Source: Amblyornis subalaris (taxonomy: Eukaryota > Chordata > Aves > Passeriformes > Ptilonorhynchidae). From it: DNA of 64,000 bases. The notes under the pieces are model-generated. The model saw nothing but the letters and a program-made list of their open reading frames with translations, was not told the DNA's origin and did not search any database. Below, piece by piece: positions 48,700 to 62,873 of the stretch. Location: contig JACAXG010000071.1 of NCBI GenBank assembly GCA_018881555.1, positions 960,367 to 1,024,366 on the forward strand, written 5' to 3'. Made by a program: the position numbers and the translations under genes. Within the stretch, counting starts at the first letter, position 1. The number at the start of each line of letters is the position of its first letter.

Positions 48700-51600
48700 A
48701 ATAAGGCATTTTCTCTGTAAAACGCTGATGGACTTCAAGCTTCCCATATCCTCTAAGGAAACATTGAGCAGTCTGTGTAAATATTTAATTCAAAAACTGT
48801 CTACCCAAGAAGCAGAAGCTGTAGCAGAGCAGTTGGGACACCTTGGAACATTGTACCCGGGGCAGGGGGAAAGAGAGCAAGTGTATTGCCACATCAAATN
48901 TTTATTTTCATATTCTGTGATAGAAGATTTCCCATAAGTCTGGGATTTGTTTCTAATTCAACCTCTGTGTTACACTACTATTGCTCTGCCCACTATCTCT
49001 TTTACACTACCAGAGCTTTTGGCACCTGAGTAGCCATAAATGCCACAGAAATTTAAGTTGCAAGTGGGCAAAGGGATGTATCACAGCAAATGGAGGTTTG
49101 GCATGTGCACTTGTGACCTTCAGCTCCTGCATTGTGGATATAAAGCAGCTGTTTATCTACCAGCATAGCAGGGCTCTGCCTCGTTAGGTTATTTCCCAGC
49201 TCCAGGTCTTTTCCTCATATTCAATACAGTTTATGTTATGCCTTGGCCACTGCTCATCACCTTTATAGGACCACGGCATCTCGCTGTCCCAGTGGCATAG
49301 GGCTGTTCTGGAATTATATAGGAAAACAACCTTTCCCAGAAGCTGGGGTAAACCAGATTTGTTCCTGCTGAAATGATGATTCTGAACTTTCAATTTTTTA
49401 GAACACAGTAAAAAATGGTTTACATTGCTCAATTTGTCATCAGTTGCTCATCTACACTTGCTTTTCTCTTTCCCTNACATGTTGCTGAAATACTGGAATT
49501 TTAGCCTTTTAGGGACATGAGAGTTGCATAAGGGACAACCCAAAATCAGTTCACACTTCATTAAATACAATCTAGCATCATGCTAGAGTTTCCATAGACA
49601 GTTTGTGTAAATCTTCTGGGAACACAGAAGTGTCCTTTCATTTATATACTTTCTTTTTTTCTGTAGTGTTATTCTTGGGTTACTTTATCACGGATGATGA
49701 AATACATGTTTCAAAAATGTGTTTGTGTACCAGTATCACAAACCACTAAGGCTTCATAACTAGTGATCTACTACTTGTGNAAAAGTCTTAAGCAAAGCTC
49801 TCAAAACTTGAAACACAGAAGAGTTTGTGTTTTCCTCGTCTCCTTTAGTTTGTGCACGCTGGCTTAAAGCAGTTTGGCTTTTTGAAAGTGTCTCACTCAG
49901 GTAAGCAGCAGCAACTGTGCCCTAGTAGCTGTACTAAAGCTGTAAGCATGGAAAGGGCTCAAAACGCCAAAAATCTATGATCTAGAGAAGCAAACTCTCC
50001 AAAATATTTCTAGGCCTTGCTAGTGTTTCTCAGTCTAACCAAAGAAGAGAAGAAGTGCAAGTTTTCCTATGATCACTTGGAAAACCACCTGTAATGACCA
50101 CCTTGGGTCACAAAAGGAACCTGTGAGAAGTGATTGGCATGTGCCTAAAGATATTATTGTACCCACTGGGGAGTAGATGGTGAAAGAAAAGCAAAGGACA
50201 TGGATGCTCCTGGATGTTATCTTTGCAAGGTGAAACAATATTAAATAGAGGTGACATCAGAATATTAGGAAGCAGTCTGAGACCAGAGCACCCATGCTTA
50301 TTGCTAAACTAGCATTGCAATAAGCATGGCTGTAGCAGTCCTATAACTTCAGCCTCACTGTTTGTTACAAACCCATACCTTAGCACTCAGAAAGAATTCT
50401 TCCAACACCGAGTTTCAGAAATACTTATAAAATCCGCATGCAAGACACCAGTAAAACCTGCCAGTGTTGCCCAAGTGCACCAGACAATATCCCTTTAAAG
50501 CACTGAGGCAGCTAATGATGGCTTAACACAGTGTGTAATAGCAAGGGTGAGGCATTCCTAAGGCAAAGACTGCTTTAAAGTATATAACTAATCTTAACAA
50601 AAACTGAACTTGCTTTGCATTGCCTGCAATTTGACCATTGATTTGCAGAAGCCAGAAACATAATATAAAATGGGATTAATTTTAATTTCAGTTTCTGTAA
50701 ATAGGCTAACTTTAGGAACATAATTGAGGGACTTGGCTTGAAGTTTTATAGCTGCTTAAAGCCAGCCAGATGTGGTTTGGGGATCTGCAGATCTGCAGCT
50801 ATAGGTTCAGCTACAGGCTTATTGATTTTGGGGAAGATCCCAAATGAGTTCATAGCTGTAGGAGTTCCTGCTCAGGCCGTGCCTGATGGCAGGGGATCAT
50901 CCCAAAGTTTCCTACCAGCTGGCAGCCTGAAGCTGAAGCAGCTCCTCTGTGAGCAGCCATCTGACAGCAGCCAGAAAGGAGGGCATGAGATCTGCTCTCA
51001 TTATCAATTAGCACTTGGGATGCTTGGAGCATAAGTCCCTGCAAACAGCTGGAACCTCTCCTAGTTAAGAAGCCTTCCTCCAGGAATCCGTGTCCAGCCA
51101 GTGCGGAAGAACTGATATTGCTGTAAGTGTGTTTACCATGAACCTGGGGCTCAGCTTCCTCAGCAATTCCCCCTCCACTGCTCACCCAGCGGCAAACGCG
51201 TCATTTCCCCGCAGGAATCTTACTCCAGTTAATCCAGTGTCCTGGGTTATTTTGTGCTGCTCAGCTTCGAGTGCTCTTAGCTTTACTGAACGTGTCTGTA
51301 CCGTTTTAAGTGTCTGCTAAATTCCAAAAGCTGTTGTGCTGTGCCTGCTGCAAATGCNTGGATACGATCCAAGTCCTAGTCTGGCATTTAAAAGGGATTT
51401 TCCAGGATGTTACAATTCGCACAGCACTGTAACTGTGCCAATCCAAAAGCTTTGCTGCCTTCAAAGATACACTCCTGCATGTAGTAAAAGTGTGTTCCAA
51501 GGCACACAAAGCATTAAAAAGACCTGCTCAACCAGTGGCTTTATTGGCACTGACATTGAGCTCTCCAGAGCTGCTTTCTCTAAGCCACTCTCAGGTTGTG

Positions 51601-52370
51601 GGAGCTATTCAAATTTCCAGTGCTGCTGCGTGTACAGAAGTTTCTGTGACAAAGCACATCCTTGTGTCTGTGCCTGCATGCATGTGCCTGCATAGAGAAT
51701 TCCACACAAAGGAGAAATGCTCGCTTCCTTTTCTCCCAGTAGGTCACATCATCCAAACCCAAATATACAGATCTCTACACTCTCAACGCTTCCATGGAAG
51801 AGAGGGGCATGAAAATGTGTGGGAGCAACTCTTCTAGCAAAGTGTGGGCCTGTTTATTCTGAAAATGGACAAGTCCATGACAGCAGTGACATGACACTGT
51901 TAAAAACTAAATTACTAAATGTTTAAAAGACAGGGTGAGTGGGAGATAATATATTTAGCAATACTTTGAGTAGTGCTGCCCTGGACTGAGTGCTCTGCTG
52001 TGTCTAATATAAACTGAACTGTAATGAACAGATTGACCCTATCCCTGCAAATAGTACTAAACTGTCAAAAGTGAAGTAAAATAGTTACTGCTGAAAAGCT
52101 AAAACAAAGCAAACAAGAATAATTCTGCAAAATGGCGTTTATGATTTAAACTGTGTTGTTGAAGCCACTGAAAATTTAACATTGTTCAGGTGAAGTTGCC
52201 TTGTACTGATTCTCCAGATCCCAAAGCTGGCACTTTTTTAGGAACCGAAACTACAAGCTTTAACGAAAAACACAAGTTACTGTGATCAAATCTGAGTGGC
52301 TGAAATAAAACTGTCTGACATTAAAGGTCAGATAAAGCTCCTTAAAGGTATATACCCGACTTAAACTGTC
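48700..52370. other. Intergenic DNA, no gene seen
   Basis: AT-rich sequence with short unrelated ORFs only. A small gatctgcag duplication lies at about 50781-50797. No clear element or coding signal. Confidence 0.5.
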
Positions 52371-52372
52371 TG

Positions 52373-52690
52373 AGAATCATGGAATGGTTTGGGATGGAAG
52401 GGAGCTTAAAGCTCCTCTCATTCCACCCCCCTGCATGGGCAGGGACACCTTCCACTATCCCAGGTTGCTCCAAGCCCTGTCCAGCCTGGCCTTGGACACT
52501 TTCAGGGATGGGGCAGCCGCAGCTTCCCTGGGCAACCTGTGCCGGGGCCTCAGCACCCTCACAGGGAAGAATTTCTTCCCAATATCCCATCTAAATCTAC
52601 CCTGTGGCAGCTTAAAGCCAATCCCCATTGTCCTGTCACTGATTGCCCTTGTAAAGAGTCCCTCTCCAGCCTTTCTCTCTGTCCCCAACT
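52373..52690 (-). mobile_element. CR1 LINE 3' end, minus orientation
   Basis: The plus strand reads the reverse complement of the avian CR1 3' end: gaatcatggaatggtttggg, then catgggcagggacaccttcc, gggcaacctgtgcc, then gaagaatttcttcccaatat and on to the region of the RT C-terminus. It is less diverged than the copy at 12.6 kb. Confidence 0.93.
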
Positions 52691-54549
52691 ANGTGAATTT
52701 TGGTGAGCCCCAGTGCTTTAAACGTGTGAGTTTGCCTGGCTGGCTGAGCCATTGCCTAAACTGAAGTTCAGGTCCCAGGTTATTCCGGAATGCTGGAGGG
52801 GGCTGCAGGGACCAAACCTTGTGCTCCATTTGGATGGCACAGCCCTGGCTCGCAGGAGGCTGCAGCCCATCCCGAGCTCATTTGCCATGGCCTTACTGGT
52901 TTTATACTGTTAAGCTACAAGTGTTCCATGGCCTAATGGCAGCAGCATGGACAGCAGTGGTTTGNCAGGACAGATGAGCCGGTTCTCTAGGATATAATTA
53001 AAGTGCTGACAAGCTCAGACATAAGACACGTAATAAATTAGTTATAGTACCTGAGTAAGAAGGATGAACTCTGCCGCAAAGGCAATTATACAGAATTTCA
53101 GCCTTGGGACCACTTCCACACGTTCTTGTGTGTTGGGAAATCACATATAAATTTTATGTGTCTTTAGCAAACTGAGAAATTATTAACATAATATTAACAT
53201 AAACAGATATAAATTTTTAAGTCCAAGTGAAATCTAAGAAGGTTGTTGCAATAGCACCTGGTTTTGACAGTGTTGTCATTCTTCCGGCTTTAGAAGCAAA
53301 GCAGCAAGTATGGAAATGCTCTTTATCTGCTTCTGTATAGAACAACTGGACTTTTAATTACTGAACTGATATTTAAACCACTCAGCAATCTGCTATTAAA
53401 AAACTACCAGACCTGGGTTTCACAAGATTGCTTCTTCAGAGGTGATAAACAGGCTGGCTGTATTCAAGTGGTTTTTAAGCCCTGCAATCACCACGGGAGT
53501 TATTTTAAATGCTGTATTTGCTAGTTTTCCATTTTGCTATTTGCTCTTATTTTAATTTTTCTATGTTTTTCATCCCTTCTGGTCACATTCAGCTTGTATT
53601 TAGCATATCCATTTGTTTATGTTGGAGGATAAATTTACTCATACAAACCAGACAAATTACTGGATTTTTATGTCTTCTGTTTTAAAATCCATTTCATGGC
53701 GGGTGGAGAGGGCTGGGCAGGGTCCTAGAAGAGCTGCTGACCCTTAAAAAATAGTTATCATTTCAGTAGCAATAACTCCCCACTTGTCTTCTGAAAGGAA
53801 TTGCCTACTGTGCTTCAAATAACAAGGGACATTGTTATATTTGCTTTCATATAGGCTGCTGAACAGCTAAGATACCAAATAATTTATTTTTTTCTTATTA
53901 TACAAGAACTGGAGCTATTTTCCCTATTGGCTTGCACTGCACTTCAACTTGATTATTAGTGCTANAGTAAAGAAGCTATGTAAATTTTAGACCTAAAAGA
54001 ACAGGAATAGAAGATGTGTCAACAATGGAAGTATTTAATGTTTGATACTGTCACTGAAATGCACCAATGTCTTAGGAGAAAGAAGGTGATGATGGAACTG
54101 CCATGCTGTGAACATTATCCATGGGCAGAATCTTAACCAGGAGTCTGGGGCAAATGACTGTTGAGAATTAAATGTACCATTGGATCTTCAGTGTCAGAGC
54201 AGATGGGGCTTCGGCTTCTCAAATCTCAGCCAGATCATTTGCAAGCCAAGCAAAAGTGTAAGTGGCAGAAGAAGATTCAAGATGGAGAAAGACAATATCA
54301 AGCACAAAGCACTAGTTTGTAAACCTGAGNAGCACACAATTTGTCTGAGGAAAAACAATGATGTAATCAAAATTAAATGGAGTCCAGGACATCATTAGGA
54401 TTAACATGTCCATTGATTAAATGGGTTGCTGACAGCAGCAGCAGTGTTGCTGGGCTATCAGTCTTGCACTCTTGTTTGACATTTTNAAANAAAATGATGG
54501 ATGTCACCAAGATTTTTGCCTTTATTTGCATGATGTAAGAGAGTCTGTT

Positions 54550-54592
54550 TGATGGATTTCAGATCCATCAGATCCTGCTAGTTTAGTAGGAT
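54550..54592. repeat. Two adjacent short inverted repeats
   Basis: TGATGGAT, a five-base loop, then ATCCATCA (54550-54570) is a perfect 8-bp stem. One base later, ATCCTGCTA, a three-base loop and TAGTAGGAT (54572-54592) make a 9-bp stem with one mismatch that would be a wobble pair in RNA. Confidence 0.7.
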
Positions 54593-57500
54593 NCTGAGCA
54601 CATCAAAATATTTACCTCTTATCTTAATTGGAGGCAAGTTTAATTTGTTTNGTCTACTGTAGTTCCAAAAGCAAAGGCTTGTCTATTTACACTTTGAACT
54701 AAATTAACAAAAATGTATTTTGATTTGTTCTGATAATTATTTCAGTGCTAGTCTGTGCATACATATCTTCTTTGGCCACAGGATCTTAAAACCAACTTAA
54801 TCCCAGTTAGTGTGTAGATGAGCTTTAATTGCCATCCTCCACAGCGCTTTTCCAATGCTCCATGTTTTCCATGCATTTTAAGGCAGTGCAGCTGGACACT
54901 TGGCTGTAGCTCGCCTTTCAGGAAGTCATCTTCTGCTCTGTGCCTGGCACAACAATCCGTCTTCTGGTGCCAAAGCGGAGGCAGCGGCCGCGCGGCTGCG
55001 TCCTGGCACCGGCACGGGGCACAGATTGTCACTGACCTCTTGTGGAATCCAGTAATTGCCATGGAGCTGGGCCAGTCACACAAGGGCACGCTCCATCCCC
55101 CCTGGCCCTGCCTCTTCTAAGNTGTTCTAAAACCTCTTGGAAAGAAAACATTCGGCTGAAAATGAAGATAGGTATGGCTGCCTCTCGTTTGGCCAGGCTT
55201 CCCACACTTCCAGTATGGCAAGTGCCCGGCGAGCCTAAACAATTAGAAGAAATCAGGATTTACTGAAGTTGGTGCTGACAGCCACAGCTCGGTTTGGGAG
55301 CGCCTGAGTATCCTTAGGGGAGNCTGCTGAAGGATACCCACCTAGCTGCTGGGAAGTGACAGCATCCTCACAGATGTCAGTGTGCTGCAGAAAGTCTCCG
55401 GGTAATGCTCCCTACTCGCTTTCCATAATATATCAATGTCGCTCGTGTTCTGTGCTGCAGGATGATGAGAGCCTTGTCCTAATTGCTGCTGCTTTTCATG
55501 GCTCAGGTGGAGGCTCTGGTCACAGGGCTCGTGAGAAGCAGGAAAATGTGTTTCAACATGAGCCAAGCCCTTAGACTGGCAGGTTTCAGTGCATGCAAAT
55601 GTCACTTGTCTAATGGAAGTTGGAGTTGTGCTAAACAGGTAGAGATTACAGCCTTGTGTATGTATATTCCCCAAAGATTGAGACTGATTTGGTGTTAGAG
55701 CCTGTGCTNCACTGACCACTCGAGCACTGGGTCATTGCTTCCTCTCTCGTAATATCATCCACAGCCTTATTACCTGTGCCTAATTCTGCTCTTCCGTTCT
55801 TNCCCATTAGAGTCCCATCTTTAAAATCCACCTTCCCAGACAAGATTGTCTGGCAGAGACAGTCATTAACAAAGGTTAAGAGGACTCAGGCCACCCCTCC
55901 CTCAGTCTCCCTTCTTCCTGCTAAGTACCTGTGACAGAAATGTTCCTTCTGGGGTGTGCTCTGTGTGAGGCTCCTGCAGCCTGCCAGCCCTGTGGGAAAA
56001 GCAGGATGTGCAGCAGCCAGGTGACATGTGCACAGAGCCTCGTGTTCCCAAGGCTGAGGAGGCGCTGGTGTCATCCCTAATGCTTTGAACTGCTTTGCCT
56101 TGCTGAGGCTACAAGCTGCTCTTTTGTCCAGAGACCTCAAAAGCGAGGCGGGAAGCAAAAATGTGTTTCCAAAGATAGGAACATGGCATCACTAGAGGGC
56201 ATTCCATGCCTCCTCCCAGCCACAGCCCGCAGCAGATCCCGGGCCGGTGGAGGGGCAGCCCAGTGGGGTCCCTCAGCTCTGCTCTCTGGGCTTTGTCTGC
56301 ATGGAGGTTTTCTATAGATAAAACTGATTGATAAAAGTGCGAGTTCCCTTATAAATTAATCATATTGTATCCAGTCTGTACTGTAAATGTTTTTGTATTA
56401 CAGACTGTTTCTGTTTCTCTTCAGGAACAGTTGTGAGTGTAATTTTTCAGTATTACAGCAATGGAAATAGATCTGTGTCCATGTACACTTGTGTAGGAGG
56501 GCAGGAGTGTTACCATTTTTACTGGACTAGAACAAATAAAGCAATGCAATATTTGGTCTGTACAAAAGATTACACAGAATAAAAGCAGCCAGGTCAGCAG
56601 GAGTTTTCTCCCCTGCGTTTACTCAGTTTACTAAAACTTAAAAGACTGGAATTTGTAAGCCGAGGAGAAGCCTTTCTGATTCCAGCTTTCCGTGAAAGCA
56701 GTCAGGTCCACACCGCTGCATCCTGGGCACAGAGGTCTCGAGCACCGTGGCAAAGAACACAGCNAAATGTTCGAAGTGGAACACTTAAAAAAAGCCCAAC
56801 CAAAAATAGATACCAGTAATGCAGCAAGAGAGAAGGGGGAGGGTGAAGACAGCTTCATTTTACAAATGTCTTTGTTGAGATGGTAACTGGATACAGAAAT
56901 CCAAGTCACAGTGGGATTCCAAGAGCGCACATCTGCCTCCCAGCCCTCGTGTTTCCCAGAGCAGTGGTGGTTAGCCGAGATCTTTAGAAGGGGCTTATAT
57001 GGTTCTGCCTCTGAAAGCAGATTTTAAGGGCCACTTTTGGGTGCCCTGAAGGAAATGAATGTCTGTTTGCTGATATTGAGCAGACTACGCTCCGATGTGG
57101 ACCTGTTTCCACACCTCATTGTTCTAGAAGAGAGACACTAAATTAACTTTTACCACTTTTATAACTTTACTAAGGGCCTGCTCTACAAAGTACCAGTGTC
57201 CAGCTCTGGCTCCAGTCAGACAGCCAGGTGGGGCCACTGCCTGTGGTAGCAGCTACTCACTGAAAGAGTTGCAAAAATAGAGGATCTTCATCAGAAATTC
57301 ATGAAACAACCTACTTTACATGTCCCACAGAGGCCAAGGCAAAACTTACCCCTGAACTGGTGTTAGATGGGAATCTGCTATTTGAGTAACTTGCCTGTGA
57401 TTGGTGCTGTTATCCTGGGCTCTCCAGAATTTCTTCGCTGTAAATCTCCACAAAGCCTAATTCTTTCATAGCATGTAACCCTATGTTATCATGCCAAGGC

Positions 57501-60500
57501 TTCTCTTAAGTACAGGTTTGCTTTTTAAAAAAATAGCCGAACAGGAAGACTTTTTTCCAGTAGTTATATATGGATATCTATGTCAAATAAATTGCAGCAG
57601 ACAAGTGTTTTCATGTGACATTTCTCACAGGTTTGGGTTCTCACATGAAGCCTCACCACAACCATATTTGCTTTCTTTCAGTTCTGTCTTTTCCATCTTT
57701 ACATAAGGGTCAGAGGACTGTACAGAAGGAACCCAGAGAACTTTCCCATCCTATTCATTGACTCCATATCTGTTGTACCCTCTCTGTCATGGATCTCCCT
57801 CTGTTCGGGGCTTCTCTGTAGCGTCTCCTACCCACAAATAGGGACCATGTCCAGCTTTGGAATCCCTTGCTTTTGCATCCTCTGTTATGCTGTTCTCCAG
57901 ATCATAGAGATCAGCTCCATATATTTCTAGACCCACAGCAAACCTTAGCAAAGGCAAAGGCTGGAGCTCTGTGGCGCTTCTTGGCAGGAAGCTCTTTGCA
58001 TAAAGCCCATTAGGGCAACACCAGCTGAGCTTCCCCCCTAAGAACTTGCAGAAGCAGATTGAAACAAATTGTTCTTGTGGTTAGTTGTTTTTTGAAAAAA
58101 CACATATTTTGAGAGTAAAGTTTAGTGCCTGCACACACACATGCTCACTACTGACTTATTTTAAAATAGGAACAGAAAAAACCCAGATGAAAATAGAGGT
58201 CAAAGAGATACTAAAGAAGGGGTAAATATCTTTCTGTTCTGTTTGATTTTGGATTCAAGGAAGAGCAGGTAATGCCCAGATTCAGAAAAATGAGTGTTGC
58301 TTTCTAATCCACTGTTAAAGGTCCAAGGTCTAAAACTGATTCTGGGAGAATTTAAACATGCAAAGGGAAGCAAAGTGCTCATGTTTTCAAGGCAGTAGGA
58401 TTTGAGTTCTTTCAATTGTCATTTGTGCCTCTGAAAGTCTCCTCCTCCATGTTTGTAGCAAGCAGTAAAATTCTAGGAAAAGCTTGGGGGACTCACAGGG
58501 ATTATTAGACAAGGATGCTTTTGGAGCAGCACTGGCCCTACACATATTATCACATCTGTGCCTATCCCCAGGTTGACAGAGACGTGAGATGCAGGTGTAA
58601 CCTGCATTCATAAGTATTTTTCTCTTTAATTCTCTTTGATTAGATACAATTTTTTTACCTTGTTACATACTTTCCTACTTTGTGCATATGGGAAGTGATA
58701 GGTAAAAATTTGGTGGTTCCTTACCAGATTTCTTGGATATGAATGCAGATAAGTCATTTGCACAGGCCAGAGCTCAGCCATGCCCTGTTTTATGTCTGGG
58801 AAAGTTATGTTTCATAGATTGCCTGTGTCAGTGATGAGATTTCTTCCTTCTCCAACAATTTGACAGGAGTGTATTCAGAGCCAGGATTTCCAGCAAGTTA
58901 CCTGTGTAGTCCTGTTTGTGTGAATGGGGACATCACCACAATAGGGCACTGGAAGGCACTTGAAACAAGGCCTTGTGTAAATGATTGTATAAACCAGTAC
59001 CTCCCCTTAAAACCAAAAAATCCNGAGCATGGATTCTGATGGAGTGGCAAAGGTTCTGGAGAAGTGAACTCCTTCCCTTCTGGGATGGTGGAAGGCCATA
59101 TCCAGGGAATATGTAATAGGTGACCCAGCAACAAGCGGTTTAGGGCAATAAACNCATCCTGCTGTCCAGACACTTCACACACACAGGGCATCCAAAGGGT
59201 TAAATATGGTTGTTCTCAGCAGTGTTTGGCCTGGCTGAGGATTAGAGCTTATTTTAGCTGTGCTTCCTAAACATANCAAAGGTCATGAGGGACCAGGCTT
59301 TGTTGCTGAGTCTTACTGGCCTTGTTCCTTGTAGGGGTTTTGCAGGAGGACAGGATTGTCTCACTTACAAGGATAATAGATGACAAGCCTGGTGCTGATT
59401 AACCTCATTTTAATTGATAATTAATTTTAAACCCTATTTACTTTCCCTGGAACAGCTGAGACTTCAAGGGAATCGCAACAGAGGTGAACAAGAACTGAAA
59501 TCTTCCCCAAGGAAATGATACAGGCAGGAAGGAGAAAAGACAAAGATAGATGTGTATTCAGATTGTCAGTTTGAATCTTCATTAAATTTATTGCTTCTGC
59601 AAATGGGGGCCTCTCACCTTGTNCCTGCTCTTACACTTGATTCCTATGTGAAGGCATCCGAGTCTTGTAGTGTAAAGACCTCTGCACTCGAAAATCTGGG
59701 TCCTGCTTGCCTCTTAGTCTTCTTTCTTTCTGCTTTATTAGATCTCCTTTTGCCTCATTTCTGAGCCTGNCAACTTGGTGGAGTGGCCTGCTGGCCATCT
59801 GGGAGCATGATTTCATTTTGTGCTTGAAATAAAACTGATGCTCCATAGTTTTACAGTAGTGAAAGCTTCAGAATGTGTGTAAAANGTCATTTTTATTCAT
59901 AACCCAACTCTTCGCACATTCTGGACTTTGTTCTGAAAATCAGAGTCTTTGGGGATTAACAGCTGCATTAAGTTTTCCAGCAGCACATTCCTGCAGGAGC
60001 TTTCCTTATCAGAGTTAAAATCTCCTGAAAGCCGCAATGTCTGCAGTCTGCCCTTCACAGCCCCGCCTGGAGAGGGCTCACAAATCACTCTACACNCATT
60101 AAGGAGTTAATTCTTTAAGCACCTTTGGGATGCGTGTCATCCTTATGGCACAGGCTGATAAAATGGAAGCCTGAGTAATTTATTCAGGGTCACATAAACA
60201 TCTATGGCAGAGGCAGCAGCTCCTCCTGGCACTCGGAACTGCTCTGAACTTATTTCCAGGACAACGTTGCAACATGAGCTGCATTCTGAATTCCCTTTTA
60301 TATCCAGATTGCAGTTTGTCCCTCTGTAGCAGTTATGGCATTGCGGAATCTGCTCAGGGGAATTACCAACACCATTTGCTTGGTTATGCCTGTAGCCCAT
60401 TCAGAGCTTTCATCCTACATCATAGAGCTGTTTAAAATAATGCAGATAATTTAGTGTGAATTTACATAATCTCCCTTGATAGGTATAATCAAGGTCTATT

Positions 60501-62807
60501 CTCGCAGTATCGTTGTGAGGTATTCACACACCCTGAATATGAAATGCCACCTGTGACATCTCCCCTGCCCTTACTGAGCAGAGCACCTCTCTACTCAGCA
60601 GAGTACCTCTCCCTCGGGTAACATGGAAAAACACCACTTTTCTGAGTCCTCACCTGAGTTCCCAGAGCGATAGAGGTCTTAGACTGGACAGTTCTAGAAG
60701 AAAGATTCCTTGGGGCAGCTTCATACTGTATCTGCATTACAGCAGGCTAGAAAACTATTTTAGCTCTTATTTAATCAGGTGGAACTGGAAATGCCTTTCC
60801 AAAGGGTGTCTGACACTGTATTTAACCCTTTATGACTAATACCAGCTGATCCCACTCCCACCTTTCTTGTTTTGATGAATGGTTGAACATTTGTCCTAAT
60901 GGATGCTTCCCTTTTGCATTTCATTATCTATATCTTGCTAGATAGATAGTGAGCATTACAGATCCAGCTTTGTTTCAGTGACTGCAGGTCAGCTTCACTT
61001 CATTTACAGGTTAAAAAAAAACCATTGAGAGTCACAGTGAGTTTCCTCTGGTTCCTTCATCACCAGCAGCAATAAACTCTGCCAGTCATTCTTTCTCCTA
61101 CAGAATATTTCTAATCCTGTTCCAAATCTGGAATAGACNCCATCTCTTAGGGCAGGTTTTTGAGGTTTGCACAGGCTGCTTGCAGAGCTGCCCATTGCCA
61201 AGAGTTTTTCTGAATGGGTCCTACCAAGAGGAGAAATGTTTGAAAATGTGGCCACTGTTTCAAGAGCCATTTGGAAGTTTTTGCTTTTGCTCTTCTTTTG
61301 CCCAGTAACATATCCAGANTGTAGCAAAATCCTGGCAGTCTATGGCAGGAACATGGGATAATGAACATGACCCAGCACTCCTGAGGACGTGTTTGAGCCC
61401 TAACTTTGCGAGCCTCTTGCATCTGTCACACCACATAAAATGGGGATATTTTCCTGCTGTCAGCTCTTACAGTAAAGCTCAGTGTTTGTTGATAGAGGAC
61501 ACGGGGATACATGCACAGAAGGAATGTGGAAATTCTATTAATGAGGGCAATTTAGTTTTAATAGCTGCTATGTGAGCGCTGGATCTGCTCAGGCAGAGAC
61601 AAGTTATTAAAGGTGATAGTACAATGATGATTAGAGCAAGCCCCTGGCTACAGTCTTTCCTGCATTTAAAGTCATTTCAAGCATCAGGATCTCGGCGTTA
61701 CAACTGGCAGCACAGGTGGTTTACCTGCTTGCTTCCACACGTGNTGGATTTCCCCAAGCTACATCTTCCGTGGGGGTTTTCCTTACGTTTTCCTTCCTTC
61801 CTTTGCCCCCACCCCTTTGCACTGGAAGGAGGAAAATATTTCCCCTTTGCTTTCTTCCTAAAGGCTGCAATGTATTTTTAGCTGCTCAGGATGTCTCCAA
61901 ATAACACAGTGACTCCGAACTTGCATTGTCAGCCTTCCCTGTAAAGCCCCTCCTGGGAGGTTTATGGCTCACTCTCCCCAGCTTTGCTGATGCAGCGTGT
62001 AATGTTTATACCTGCAATCAAGCATTGGCTGAGCTGCAGCCCAGTGCTGGCAGCTCTTTCTTTCTCCCTCTGCCCCCCCTCTTCCCTTGCAACTCCCCTC
62101 TGGTGATACTGGATTGATAAAGTGCATACAGTGGTGATTGCCTGTATAAAAGTAAAAAAAAAAAAAGGCATTACTCAATAGCCAGAAAAACTGGTATGTG
62201 CTCTGCCCAGCGTGGATCAGATGGACTGGGGGTCTATATTTCTTTTTCTAGATGATTTATAATGCCTTCCTCCCCTGCACTGCTGTTTTCCAAGCCATTT
62301 AATGGATTTTGAGATTTACCAGATAAGAGGTTCATCTACAGTTTAGAAACTGTTTTTCTTTAAAACAGAACACAAAGGTTAGTTTTGTTGGGGGTTTTTT
62401 GGGGTACTTAACAGATCTTTTTCCCAAAGTATCTCATGGCCCGTGATTGCCTCAGAACTGCTCATCAGAATTTTTACCAACCCACAAAACCACCTTGCAC
62501 TGGACAGGCGAAAAAAGCACCTTTGAAACAGGGGCCTCATCTGGATGAGAAAGNGAGGCTGATTCAACTGGAGCAGAATTCTAAAATAGCTTTACTTAAG
62601 CATTCACAATGCAGTCAACTTTATTTCAATTTAAGAGGGTCTTACTCATGCTTAGCTTTGGTTTACTGTGTATTCCCAGTCCNTGTTAGCCAAACCAAAA
62701 TAAACATATCTTACAGGCTTTTGCCAGCATTTGACTAAATGGGTTTGAAGTCACTCTTTACTTAAATCAGTGCAGCTGTGGTTGAAAATAAGGCCAAATG
62801 CATTCAG

Positions 62808-62873
62808 TTAATCATGAAGACAGTGCCAACAAAATGCATGAAAAAAGGCATCATGCACATTTTTCGTGATTAA
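62808..62873. repeat. Imperfect palindrome with nested arms
   Basis: Outer arms ttaatcatgaa (62808-62818) and ttcgtgattaa (62863-62873) pair with one mismatch. Inner arms aaaatgcatga (62831-62841) and tcatgcacatttt (62851-62863) pair over at least seven bases, leaving a nine-base loop and a bulge of about 12 bases on the left arm. Confidence 0.6.

Noticed and set aside
54961..55025. CpG pocket containing GCGGCCGC as a possible promoter
   Set aside because: Only about 65 bases long and isolated in AT-rich DNA, with no donor or ORF context to support a first exon.
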